A DNA stretch of 64,000 nucleotides, from assembly GCA_022826865.1 (NCBI GenBank), contig JAJDUC010000079.1, positions 1 through 64,000 on the forward strand. Direction: 5' to 3'. Position numbers and translations under genes: made by a program. This document shows, one piece after another, positions 18,999-28,578 of the stretch (position 1 is the first letter of the stretch; every line of letters starts with the position of its first letter). The stretch is from Anaerolineae bacterium. GTDB taxonomy: Bacteria > Chloroflexota > Anaerolineae > Aggregatilineales > Phototrophicaceae. Under the pieces are notes generated by a model. The model had not been told where the DNA came from, did not search any database, and saw only the letters and a list, made by a program, of their open reading frames with translations.

Positions 18999-19964
18999 AT
19001 GATCAATTTGAAAGATGTGCAGGCTGCTGCGGCGGCTGTCGCGCAATACACGATTCCTACGCCACAGCGCCAATCTCCCGGCTTGAGCGCGCGGCTGGGC
19101 GTCGCGGTTGAGCTCAAACTTGAAATGCGGCAGCATAGCGGCTCATTCAAGACGCGCGGCGCCTTCCATCAGATGCTGGCCTTGGGCGCTGAGGCGCTGG
19201 CCAGTGGCGTGGTCGCCGTAAGTGGCGGCAATTTCGCGCGCGCAGTCGGCTATTGCAGCGGCGCGCTCGGCGTCGACGCCGTCGTCTGCATGCCAGAGAA
19301 TGCGCCCGCGGCTTCAATTGAGGCGACGCGCGGCTATGGCGCCGCGGTCGAGTTGCTGCCCGATGCTGTTGCCGCCTTTGCCCGCGCCGACGAGTGGGTT
19401 GCGCGCGGGCGCAGCGCCCTTCACCCCTTTGACAATAAAGAGCAGATCGCTGGCAACGGCATCGTGGCGCTTGAGATCCTGGAAGATTGCCCGGGGCTGA
19501 CCGATATCGTCGTCAGCATCGGCGGCGGCGGCTTAATCGCCGGGATCATCGCGGCGCTGAAAGCGGCAAAGCCGGCGGCGCGCGTCTGGGGCGTCGAACC
19601 GGAAGCGGCGCCGACGATGCGGCGCGCCCTGGATGCCGGCGAAATCGTAAACATCGTGCCGGCATCCTTGTCGAAGACACTAGGCGCGCCCTTCGTCGGT
19701 CAGGCTACGCTTGACCTCTGCCGCGAGCATCTGGAAGATCTGGTTCTGGTGAGCGACCTCGACATGATTGCCGCTCAGCAGTATTTCATCACGGAGGAAA
19801 ACTTAAATCCGGAATTGGCGGCGGCCAGCACACTCGCGGCTGCCGAGCGCATCAAAGATCGTCTGCCTGCGGATGCGCAATTGGCGCTGCTAATCTGCGG
19901 CTGCAACGATTCCCCAGCTGACATTGCCGCTTATGCGCAGATGCTGGCAAGCGCGACGAGTTAA
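18999..19964 (+). CDS. PLP-dependent threonine/serine dehydratase family
   Basis: HSGSFKTRGAFHQML (PLP lysine); SIGGGGLIAGI. Confidence 0.83.
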   Translation: MINLKDVQAAAAAVAQYTIPTPQRQSPGLSARLGVAVELKLEMRQHSGSFKTRGAFHQMLALGAEALASGVVAVSGGNFARAVGYCSGALGVDAVVCMPENAPAASIEATRGYGAAVELLPDAVAAFARADEWVARGRSALHPFDNKEQIAGNGIVALEILEDCPGLTDIVVSIGGGGLIAGIIAALKAAKPAARVWGVEPEAAPTMRRALDAGEIVNIVPASLSKTLGAPFVGQATLDLCREHLEDLVLVSDLDMIAAQQYFITEENLNPELAAASTLAAAERIKDRLPADAQLALLICGCNDSPADIAAYAQMLASATS

Positions 19965-21409
19965 CTATAGAGGCGGCGATAGAGATCGGTCTGCCGGTCG
20001 CGGGCCGCCCGCAGCGCCTTCACGCCGGCGGCATCGGGTTCGATGACGGCGCAGATCGGCGGCGGGTCAGCGTCAAGCGGCACATGATCGAGGCTACGGC
20101 GCAGGAGCAGGGCCACGCCCCGCGCCGTAATTTCGGCTTCCGCCAAGAGATGTATCGGCCGGTCGAAGGCATCCGCAATCATCTGCGCCCAGGCCCTGGA
20201 TGCGCCCAAGGCGCCTCCGCCCGCCATCACGACGCCTTCCTCCGCCTCGAGCAACTCGAGAATCAGCGAGAGTCTTATGGCCACCGCCTCCAGTTGCGCC
20301 TGCAGGATGTCGATACGGCTGGCGCCGCGGCGGATGCCATGGATGGTGCCGGAGGCGTTGGGCTGCCAGCCCGGGCTGCGCTCGCCCGCCAATAGCGGCA
20401 ATACCGTCAGCCCATGGGAATCGGGCGCGCGCTCGCGCAGTGTCCCCTCCAGCCCGGCTTCGTCGATGTCCAATTCCTGTACCGCCCACTGATAGACGTT
20501 GCCGCCTTCGCTGGTTGCGCCGCCGACGAGCGGCATGCCGGCGCAGACCAGGTAACGCCAGAGCCCGGCCGGCAAGCGCGGGATTTCCCTCACGACGCGC
20601 AGGGCGGACGTCGTGCCGATCGTCAGAGCAATATGACGGGCGTCAACCGCGCCGGAGCCGATATTGGCGACGGCGCCATCGCCAAGCGCCAGAAAAAACG
20701 GCGTATCGCGCAGGGCCGGCCAGCGCTCGGCGTAGCGGACGGAAAGGCCGCGCTGGACAGAGTCAAAGTCCGCCAGGGTCGGCAGCTTGTCGAGCAGCGT
20801 CTCCCCGACAAGCAGATGCGCGTATTCGCGGCGCCAGACCAGCTCCCGCGTGTGCAGCAATCCCGACCAACTTGCGATCGAATAGCTGGTGGGCGTCTCA
20901 CGGCCAAACCAGCGGCCGTACAAGAAGCCGCCGATATCGCTAACGCGTTTGATGCGCGCTTCCGCCGCCGGGTTCTTGCGCAGCAGATGCGCATATTGCG
21001 CCGGCAGATACGCCGTATGCAGCATACAGCCGACCGCCTGATGATAGCGGTCAGCATCGCCACCGAGTTTGTGCAGCAGACGCGGGATCTCGTCCCGGCT
21101 GAGCGTATCCGCGTATGTGAAGACCGGCGTGCAGGCTTCGCCCGTTTCGTCCAGGCCGAGCCAGTTGCCGGCGAAGCTGGCCATGCCAACGGCGTGGATG
21201 CTGCGGGCCGCGGGCTGCTGCAAGACCTCGTCCAGGCAAGCCTCGATGTTTGCCCGTATCCGCGCGGGGTCGGCAGTGGCGCGCCCGGCCCTATCCGTAT
21301 GAAAGTCTTGCCTGCGGCTGCGGATTGAGCCCGGTATCAGCCGGGCGTCATCGTCGAACAGCAGCGCCCGCGCCGATGAACTGCCGAGGTCGATCACGAG
21401 CAGAGTCAT
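19961..21409 (-). CDS. FGGY-family carbohydrate kinase (gluconokinase/xylulokinase-like)
   Basis: VIDLGSSSARALLFDDD; IALTIGTTSALRVV; VVMAGGGALGASRAWAQMIADAF. Confidence 0.83.
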   Translation of the reverse strand: MTLLVIDLGSSSARALLFDDDARLIPGSIRSRRQDFHTDRAGRATADPARIRANIEACLDEVLQQPAARSIHAVGMASFAGNWLGLDETGEACTPVFTYADTLSRDEIPRLLHKLGGDADRYHQAVGCMLHTAYLPAQYAHLLRKNPAAEARIKRVSDIGGFLYGRWFGRETPTSYSIASWSGLLHTRELVWRREYAHLLVGETLLDKLPTLADFDSVQRGLSVRYAERWPALRDTPFFLALGDGAVANIGSGAVDARHIALTIGTTSALRVVREIPRLPAGLWRYLVCAGMPLVGGATSEGGNVYQWAVQELDIDEAGLEGTLRERAPDSHGLTVLPLLAGERSPGWQPNASGTIHGIRRGASRIDILQAQLEAVAIRLSLILELLEAEEGVVMAGGGALGASRAWAQMIADAFDRPIHLLAEAEITARGVALLLRRSLDHVPLDADPPPICAVIEPDAAGVKALRAARDRQTDLYRRLYS

Positions 21410-21441
21410 GGGCGGAAGCTCTCAGGCCGGCCGCGTCCCGA

Positions 21442-22425
21442 TCAAGACTTCAGGATGGCCTCAATGCGCGTCAGCTCCGCGTCAGAGAAATCCAGGTTGT
21501 TCAGCGCGGCAACGGCATCGTTAAGCTGCTCGGGTTTGCTGGCGCCAATCAAGGCGGAGGTCATCTCCGGATGGCGCAGGCTCCAGGCGATTGCAAGCTG
21601 AGCCATGTTTTGGCCACGTTCATTGGCGATGTCGTTGAGCTTGATTACCTTGTCGATCTTGTCCTGCGCCAGGCGGTCGCCCCATTCATGTTTGCTCGCG
21701 CGCGAGTCCGCCGGGGTCGCGCCGATATATTTGTTCGTCAGGATCCCTTGATCGAGCGGCGAAAAGCAGATGCAGCCGACGCCTTCGTCGCCGAGGATGT
21801 CCAGCAAGCCGTCTTCAATCCAGCGGTCGAACATGTTATAGCGCGGCTGGTGAATCAGGCAGGGCGTGCCGAGTTCCTTCAGAATGCGCGCCGCCTCGCG
21901 GGTCTGCTCCGGCCGATAGCTGGATATGCCGGCATAGAGCGCGCGCCCGCTGCGGACTATCGTATCCAGCGCCCCCATCGTCTCTTCCAGCGGCGTATCC
22001 GGATCGTAGCGGTGGCTGTAGAAGATATCAAAGTACTCCAAACCCGTGCGCTGCAAACTCTGGTCGCAGCTGGCGATCATGTATTTGCGCGAGCCCCATT
22101 CACCGTATGGACCCGGCCACATGCGATAACCAGCTTTATTGGAGACGATGAGCTCGTCGCGATAAGGCGCCAGATCGCGGCGGAAGACCTGGCCGAAAGT
22201 CTCTTCGGCCGAGCCCGGCGGCGGGCCGTAATTGTTGGCGATGTCGATATGGCTGATGCCAAGATCAAAAGCCCGGCGCAGCATTTGACGGCTGTTCTCA
22301 AAACTGTCAACGCCGCCGAAATTCCACCAGATACCGAGGGAAATAGCCGGCAAGAGCAGACCGCTGCGGCCGCTGCGTCGGTATTTCATCGCGTCATAGC
22401 GCTCGTCCGCCGCCCGATAAACCAT
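21442..22425 (-). CDS. Aldo/keto reductase (YghZ/glyceraldehyde-3-phosphate reductase-like)
   Basis: GLLLPAISLGIWWNFGG; FDLGISHIDIANNYGPPPGSAEETFG; YFDIFYSHRYDPDTP. Confidence 0.87.
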   Translation of the reverse strand: MVYRAADERYDAMKYRRSGRSGLLLPAISLGIWWNFGGVDSFENSRQMLRRAFDLGISHIDIANNYGPPPGSAEETFGQVFRRDLAPYRDELIVSNKAGYRMWPGPYGEWGSRKYMIASCDQSLQRTGLEYFDIFYSHRYDPDTPLEETMGALDTIVRSGRALYAGISSYRPEQTREAARILKELGTPCLIHQPRYNMFDRWIEDGLLDILGDEGVGCICFSPLDQGILTNKYIGATPADSRASKHEWGDRLAQDKIDKVIKLNDIANERGQNMAQLAIAWSLRHPEMTSALIGASKPEQLNDAVAALNNLDFSDAELTRIEAILKS

Positions 22426-22513
22426 GCTTCACTCCTTGACTTTAAAAATGTGGAAGAGCCGCGCCAACTATAGCGCATCGCGTCGGACTTCCCAAGTGCG
22501 GCTGCTGCGCGAG

Positions 22514-22705
22514 CAGGGCAAAATCATGAGCATCATAATGAGACGTTCGCCACGAAAATTGCGAAAGTGTAGGGGCGTCTCGTGAGACGCCCGTTGAAAA
22601 TGGCCTGCAAATTGCGGGCGTTTCAGCGAAACGCCCCTACGGATTACATAATTTGAGGGAAAATGTCATTTATCGGCGCAATTTAAATTTGATGCGATTG
22701 TCCTG
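22514..22705 (-). repeat. MITE-A copy 2
   Basis: cagggcaaaatcatgagcatcataatgag...gtaggggcgtctcgtgagacgccc...gggcgtttcagcgaaacgcccctac...aaatttgatgcgattgtcctg. Confidence 0.85.
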
Positions 22706-22886
22706 GGTCGCCGCAGACAGGAACTTGAAAAGGCCTCAGCAATTCGCTAGAATTGTGACAAATTTAACAAGCGAGTTTTCGCCAGTGAAAGACGCGCTTG
22801 CGGCGCTTCCGCCGAGGCATAAAGAGTGGACGCGCCTGGCGGGCGAGGCTGATTGCAAAGCCATAAAACTCAGGTGGTAATCCAGT

Positions 22887-24215
22887 ATGGATAACAGTCG
22901 TTCAAATATCCCGTCGATAAGCCCGGCTGCTGTCGTTGTAACCGCTGTGTTTCTGCTCGTCAGCATTATCGGCGTCAACTGGTTTACGACCTTTGTTCCC
23001 CTTGTGCTGCCGCCGCAGGCTTCGGCTGAATCCAAGAGCGTTGACGAGCTCTTCTACATCTTGATGATCATCGGTGGCGTGGTTTTCTTTTTGATACAGG
23101 GCATGCTGCTGATTTCTGTGTTGTTTTTCCGCGCCCGCGACGGCGATCTTGGCGATGGGCCGACCTATCACGGCAACCCGCTGCTGGAGATCGTCTGGAC
23201 GATCATTCCGGCGCTGGTGATCGTCTTTCTGGCTGTGGTCAGCTATAACATCTGGACCCAGAACTCCGAGCCAAAAGCGGCTGTCAATATGATCGACGGC
23301 GAAGAGACCAAGATCAAGGTCACAGGCGCCCGCTATGCCTGGACGCATACCTATGAGACGAATCGCCTGGATGCGGACGGCGACCCGATCGTTATCAACA
23401 GCGGCGACAAGCTCCATACCTATATCGGCCAAAATGTCGACTTGGAATTGCGCACGCAAGATGTCATTCATTCTTATTGGGTGCCGGCGATGCGCGTCAA
23501 ACAGGACTTGCTGCCCGGCAATCCGGATTTTGGCGGTCGACCAACCGACATCCGTTTCACGCCCATTCGCGTCGAAGGCGCGGCATACCCGGCCGAATAT
23601 CCAATCGTCTGCGCCGAGCTCTGCGGCGATGGCCACGGTCGCATGCGCGGCACGGTTGTCGTCCACGAAGACGAGAGCCAATTCCTGGCGCAGTTTTTCG
23701 AGCCGGCCATCTACGCCATTCTCAACCCGCCGGCCGACCCGGTCTTGCGCGGAGAGATTGTCATTCAAGAGTACATCTGCAACAGTTGCCACACCCTGGA
23801 CAGTCTGGAATGGAGCAGCCGCACCGGACCCTCGCTCAACGGCATAGCCGAGCGCGCCGGCGAGCGCGTCGCCGGCCAATCGGCTGAGGAATACATTGCC
23901 ATCTCGGTTTGGAATGCGCCGGCTTTCGTTGTCCCCGGCTATACCGAGCAGATGGCAGTTTTCGGCCCCGATCAGACGGACGCCAACCACATGACCGCGG
24001 AAGAACTCTATTCGATTGTCGCCTTCCTCTGCACCCAAGGCGAACAATCCGATTGTGATTTGGAGAATCTGACCGAGGCGATACCGCAGGCGATCAAGAC
24101 CGCCTTCGGTCTTGAAGTTGATATCAGCTTCGGGCAAGACGACGCCGAGGCTTCCCAACCGGAGGCCGCAGCCGACGGGAGCGACGAGAGCGAAGCGGAC
24201 AGCGAATCCGACTGA
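22887..24215 (+). CDS. coxB: Cytochrome c oxidase subunit II with fused cytochrome c domain
   Basis: CuA motif CAELCGDGHGRM; C-terminal CNSCH heme site; two N-terminal TM segments. Confidence 0.92.
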   Translation: MDNSRSNIPSISPAAVVVTAVFLLVSIIGVNWFTTFVPLVLPPQASAESKSVDELFYILMIIGGVVFFLIQGMLLISVLFFRARDGDLGDGPTYHGNPLLEIVWTIIPALVIVFLAVVSYNIWTQNSEPKAAVNMIDGEETKIKVTGARYAWTHTYETNRLDADGDPIVINSGDKLHTYIGQNVDLELRTQDVIHSYWVPAMRVKQDLLPGNPDFGGRPTDIRFTPIRVEGAAYPAEYPIVCAELCGDGHGRMRGTVVVHEDESQFLAQFFEPAIYAILNPPADPVLRGEIVIQEYICNSCHTLDSLEWSSRTGPSLNGIAERAGERVAGQSAEEYIAISVWNAPAFVVPGYTEQMAVFGPDQTDANHMTAEELYSIVAFLCTQGEQSDCDLENLTEAIPQAIKTAFGLEVDISFGQDDAEASQPEAAADGSDESEADSESD

Positions 24216-24276
24216 TGCCTGGACGGGAATCGCCCGTCAGCCAATGAGAACAAGAGTGGAGTGAAAAGGCGCAAAC

Positions 24277-25968
24277 ATGGCAACCATTGCCGTCCCCTTG
24301 GGGGCACAGGAGCAAGGTCAAGCAGCGGAAGCGGTTCAGCGCCCGGCACTAAGCGAATACTTGCGCTGGAGCGTCGATCACAAAATCATCGGCGTGCAAT
24401 ACGGCGTTGCCTCCTTCCTCTTCTTTCTCATCGGCGGCGCAATGGCCATGGGCATTCGCCTGGAGCTGTGGACGCCGGACCTCGACCTGATGGTTTCTGG
24501 CGCCGCCTACAATAGCCTCTTCACCTTCCACGGCACCATTATGATATTCCTGTTTATCATCCCGATGTGGGCGGCCGTCGGCAATTTTGTCGTGCCGCTG
24601 CAGCTCGGGGCCAAAGACATGGCCTTTCCCTGGCTGAATGCATTCGCCTTCTGGTTAATTCCGCCGGCGGCGGTGGTCGTGCTGCTGGGATACTTCGTCA
24701 GCCCGGCGGAAGCGGGCTGGACCTCTTACCCGCCCCTGTCCACCCTGTTCAGCGGCGACGGACAGACGCTTTGGGCGCTGGGCGCGCACCTGCTTGGCAT
24801 CTCGTCGATCATGGGCTCAATCAACTTCATTGTGACCATCCTCAACATGCGGCCGCCACAGATGACGCTCTGGCGTATGCCGCTGCTTTGCTGGGCGGTT
24901 TTGGCGACCAGCATCATCGCTGTCATGGCGACGCCGTTCCTGGCGGGCGCCTTGACCCTGCTGCTGCTGGATCGCGTTGCGGGAACCACCTTCTTTGACG
25001 CGGCGGGCGGCGGCGACGTGCTGCTCTGGCAGAATATATTCTGGTTCTACAGCCACCCGGCGGTCTATATCATGGTGCTGCCGGGCATGGGCGTGCTCTC
25101 GGAAGTGCTGTCGGTCCACAGCCGCAAGCCGGTCTTCGGTTATCGCATGGTCGGCTTGTCCAGCATGGGCATTGCCTTTGTCGGCTTCACCGTCTGGGCG
25201 CATCACATGTTCACCAGCTTGCAGCCGGAATTGCGCATCCCCTTCATGATTACAACGATGATCATCGCCGTGCCCACCGGCATCAAGATGTTCAGCTGGC
25301 TGGGAACGATCTGGGGCGGCAAGATCCATTTCACCAGCGCCATGCTCTTTGGGCTTGGCTTCATGTCCATGTTCGTCATCGGCGGCATTACAGGCGTCAT
25401 GCTGGCCGCCTTGCCCTTCGATATTCACGTCCACGATACCTATTTCGTCGTCAGCCACTTCCACTTTGTGCTCTTCGGCGGGAGTGTCTTCGCCATTTAC
25501 GCCGCGCTTTATCACTGGTTCCCGAAGGTAACCGGACGCATGATGAACGAGCGCCTGGGCCGGATCCATTTCGCCTTTACCTATTTCGGTTTCCTCTTCA
25601 CATTTTTCCCGATGCACATTGTCGGCATGCTGGGCATGCCGCGGCGCGTGGCCGTGTATGTGCCCGAATTCCAACCCTGGAATCAACTGATCAGCTTTTC
25701 CGCCTTCGTTCTGGGCTTTTCAACTTTTATCGTGATTTACAACGTCATCAAGTCCTATTATCACGGGCCCATCGCCGGGGCCAATCCCTGGCGCGCCTTG
25801 ACCCTGGAATGGGCTACCACATCGCCGCCGCCTGTGACCAACTTCGTCGACGATCCGATTCCCTTTGAAGACCCCTACGGCTACGGCACGGAAGCGGCTG
25901 CCGCCTATGTCGAAGCTGTTGAGGCGGCTTTCAGTCCCGGCGGCTCCGCCGCAAGAACGGAGCGCTGA
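24277..25968 (+). CDS. coxA: Cytochrome c oxidase subunit I
   Basis: FTFHGTIMIFLF, WFYSHPAVYIMVLPGMG, HDTYFVVSHFHFV. Confidence 0.95.
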   Translation: MATIAVPLGAQEQGQAAEAVQRPALSEYLRWSVDHKIIGVQYGVASFLFFLIGGAMAMGIRLELWTPDLDLMVSGAAYNSLFTFHGTIMIFLFIIPMWAAVGNFVVPLQLGAKDMAFPWLNAFAFWLIPPAAVVVLLGYFVSPAEAGWTSYPPLSTLFSGDGQTLWALGAHLLGISSIMGSINFIVTILNMRPPQMTLWRMPLLCWAVLATSIIAVMATPFLAGALTLLLLDRVAGTTFFDAAGGGDVLLWQNIFWFYSHPAVYIMVLPGMGVLSEVLSVHSRKPVFGYRMVGLSSMGIAFVGFTVWAHHMFTSLQPELRIPFMITTMIIAVPTGIKMFSWLGTIWGGKIHFTSAMLFGLGFMSMFVIGGITGVMLAALPFDIHVHDTYFVVSHFHFVLFGGSVFAIYAALYHWFPKVTGRMMNERLGRIHFAFTYFGFLFTFFPMHIVGMLGMPRRVAVYVPEFQPWNQLISFSAFVLGFSTFIVIYNVIKSYYHGPIAGANPWRALTLEWATTSPPPVTNFVDDPIPFEDPYGYGTEAAAAYVEAVEAAFSPGGSAARTER

Positions 25969-26011
25969 TCGGCTATGACGCTTCATTCCAGGCAAGCGCT
26001 GCGAGCAGGGC

Positions 26012-26623
26012 ATGACCAGTTACGTTGAGCGGCGGGTAAAGCCAAAACTCAGCCTCGATCGCGATGCCGAGTTGCGCCTGAAGAACAATCGTCTCGGCAT
26101 GAATATTTTCCAGGCGAGTTGGATCATGGTGTTTTTCGCGATGATTGTCGTGAACTGGCAGTTGCGCTACAGTTACGCCCAGTGGCCGCCGGCGGGCGTG
26201 ACGCCTTTTGACCCGCTTCTGCCCAGCATCGCGACGCTGGCGCTGCTATTGAGTTCGGTATTGGTCCGGCGCGGCAGACAGTCTTTGCAGGCGGACGAGG
26301 TCAGCGGCTTCCTGGCATGCTGGCGCCTGGCGATGGCGCTCGGCGTCGCCTTTATGGCGATCATCATTTATGAATTTGCAACGGTTTCGCAGGCGGCTCT
26401 GGCGACACAATACGGGGCCACCATGCGGCTGATGACCGGTTTTCATTTTGTGCATGCGCTGGCGATTCTGGCTGTTATGCTATGGGTATACCGCGCAGGC
26501 CTGAACGACATGCGCAGTGGCAGGCCCTATAATTCCTGGGCGGTTGAAGGGACGGCCAAGCTCTGGTATTTCGTAAGCTTCGCCTGGATTCTTTTCTACC
26601 TCGTGCTTTACTGGATCCGTTGA
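26012..26623 (+). CDS. Heme-copper oxidase subunit III family protein
   Basis: Five-TM pattern; TGFHFVHALAILAVMLWV and KLWYFVSFAWILFYLVLYWI. Confidence 0.7.
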   Translation: MTSYVERRVKPKLSLDRDAELRLKNNRLGMNIFQASWIMVFFAMIVVNWQLRYSYAQWPPAGVTPFDPLLPSIATLALLLSSVLVRRGRQSLQADEVSGFLACWRLAMALGVAFMAIIIYEFATVSQAALATQYGATMRLMTGFHFVHALAILAVMLWVYRAGLNDMRSGRPYNSWAVEGTAKLWYFVSFAWILFYLVLYWIR

Positions 26624-26700
26624 GGAAAGCGACTTGAACGCCAAGGAAATCGAACAAACGCGGCGCGCGGCAGGCCTATGGGCTAAGGGAGTGGCAAGAC

Positions 26701-27711
26701 ATGGATAAACCCGGACTCTCCAGGGCGATCCCGGCTCTCATTGTGGGCTTCATCGCGTCGCTCGCCTTCGTTTACGCCGTGCGAACGCTGCAAAATATGG
26801 AACCGGTTTGGATGAATGCCGAAACCAGCGAAGGCGCGCAGGTCGGCCTGGTGCTGGCGGCTTTTGTCTGCATGGGCGCCTTCATGTGGGGAGTCGGCGC
26901 CTTTGACCCCAAGATGAGCGAGCATGGGGAACACGCCGAGGAACATGAAGACGAATCGCCCGAAACAGACTTCTCTCTGCGCAGCAGCGGCCCTGTCTTC
27001 CGCTTAGGAAAATGGCTCTGGGACGCGGCCTGGACGATCATCAACGATACTCCAAAGGCTTGGCGCTTTCCCTATTGGCATGTCAGCTTCTTCCTGATCA
27101 ACTGGGTGGTGAACATCATCTGGTTCATCGTCTGGTTCGCTATTCCCTTCCTCGCCTGGCGCATCTTTTTGATTACTTTCGCTGGCATCCCGGGCACGCT
27201 GGGCGTGCTGCTCATGAGCATTTCCTGCCTTTGGCAGATGATTTCTTTCTATGCCGGTCAACTCTTCCTGGTGTTGACAATCGCCGTCATCGTCACCATC
27301 GTGCTCTTCACGTTTGCGCTTCTGCCGCATGGCTTGGGCTTGCAAATTTCGACCGAGCCAAACGCTGATTTTTTCGCCAATGGCTTCGGCGATTTTGTCA
27401 TCCCCATACAAGATATCCTCGGTTTGGTCCTGCCGCCGGATGATTTCGCCAATGATACGATTGCAGGCACGAGCCAGTTCACGGTGCTGTTGGGATTCAT
27501 TTTGATCATATTTGTCTCGCTCGCGCTCGCGGCCGGCGGAATTGCCATCTTCTTTTATCTTGCGCATCGCGGCGTGAGTGAAGTGAAAGAATTTGAAGCG
27601 ACCGATGGCGAGCGCACGCAGATCTTGCCCATCCGTGAAGCGGGCAAAATTGCGGGCGGCGTCGCCAATTTCATTCGCGCCATCCCGCGCGCGATCGGCT
27701 ATGAGAAGTAA
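26701..27711 (+). CDS. Membrane protein of the oxidase cluster, unknown function
   Basis: Multi-TM ORF colinear with cox genes. Confidence 0.6.
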   Translation: MDKPGLSRAIPALIVGFIASLAFVYAVRTLQNMEPVWMNAETSEGAQVGLVLAAFVCMGAFMWGVGAFDPKMSEHGEHAEEHEDESPETDFSLRSSGPVFRLGKWLWDAAWTIINDTPKAWRFPYWHVSFFLINWVVNIIWFIVWFAIPFLAWRIFLITFAGIPGTLGVLLMSISCLWQMISFYAGQLFLVLTIAVIVTIVLFTFALLPHGLGLQISTEPNADFFANGFGDFVIPIQDILGLVLPPDDFANDTIAGTSQFTVLLGFILIIFVSLALAAGGIAIFFYLAHRGVSEVKEFEATDGERTQILPIREAGKIAGGVANFIRAIPRAIGYEK

Positions 27712-27726
27712 GTTAGCACAGGAGAA

Positions 27727-28578
27727 ATGAACTTGACCGATCATACCCCATATCGAGAATTTACAATACGACTCAAACTTCTTATCAGTAAACACCCGAA
27801 TCTCATCACCACGACTCTGAGCAACATATTTACTATGCGATTAATTGGAAATAAGACGCATGGCGATCTTGCTGAGATAGCTATTCCAGAATTCATTAAT
27901 CAGTATATGTATGACTTTAAGTCTACTCATGTTGGTAAAGACAGATTTCGCGCCAAGAAGCACGAAGAAGATATCTCTGTCGTAAATCAGATCACTGAGG
28001 ATGAAGTGCTCATCAGCATTAAAGCCTACGGTGTAGGTCCACTTCAGTTATCTACAGACAAAGAGGCGCGTATGTTTCCGTACATGGAATCACAGGGCGA
28101 AGCTGAAATCAACGATTCTAATCGTATTCGCGCAATTCTGGAGTCGCCAGCCTTTTCAGAAATTGAACAGATGAATGTCCTCCCTCTAATATATGATGAG
28201 AAGAAGAACAGGTGCAACATATTAGTGTTCGATTCAGAACAGGCTAAGCAAGATGTTGCAACTATTAGAAAGGTTACAGGTGGGCGCGGCAGAAAGCATC
28301 CTATCTACGAATTTCTAAATGAAAACAACGAGTACATCTGCGAGGTGAGATATGGGGGTGCAGCTGCTAATGCCCTTCAACGCGGCTTGTGGACGAATAC
28401 GCGAAACGCCATCCAGTATTTCGACAGCATTACCGGTGGTTGGATCGACTATTCTCATAACTTGATCCTAGTAAAGCTGTTCTCGCATGCTCTTGTGGCT
28501 TCAAAGAGAGGACATGTTGAGGCACTGGAAAGTGTGAAAAGGGATATAGCAACCTTAATTCAAGGTGAGGGATTGTGA
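27727..28578 (+). CDS. Putative type II restriction endonuclease
   Basis: Overlaps a D12 methylase by GTGA; central EEDISVVNQITEDEVLISIKAYG could be a PD-(D/E)XK-like core; AT-rich relative to neighbours. Confidence 0.5.
   Translation: MNLTDHTPYREFTIRLKLLISKHPNLITTTLSNIFTMRLIGNKTHGDLAEIAIPEFINQYMYDFKSTHVGKDRFRAKKHEEDISVVNQITEDEVLISIKAYGVGPLQLSTDKEARMFPYMESQGEAEINDSNRIRAILESPAFSEIEQMNVLPLIYDEKKNRCNILVFDSEQAKQDVATIRKVTGGRGRKHPIYEFLNENNEYICEVRYGGAAANALQRGLWTNTRNAIQYFDSITGGWIDYSHNLILVKLFSHALVASKRGHVEALESVKRDIATLIQGEGL

Noticed and set aside
24817-25686. 289-aa minus-strand ORF opposite coxA
   Set aside because: Antisense shadow of a highly conserved gene in GC-rich DNA; His/Gln-rich low-information translation.
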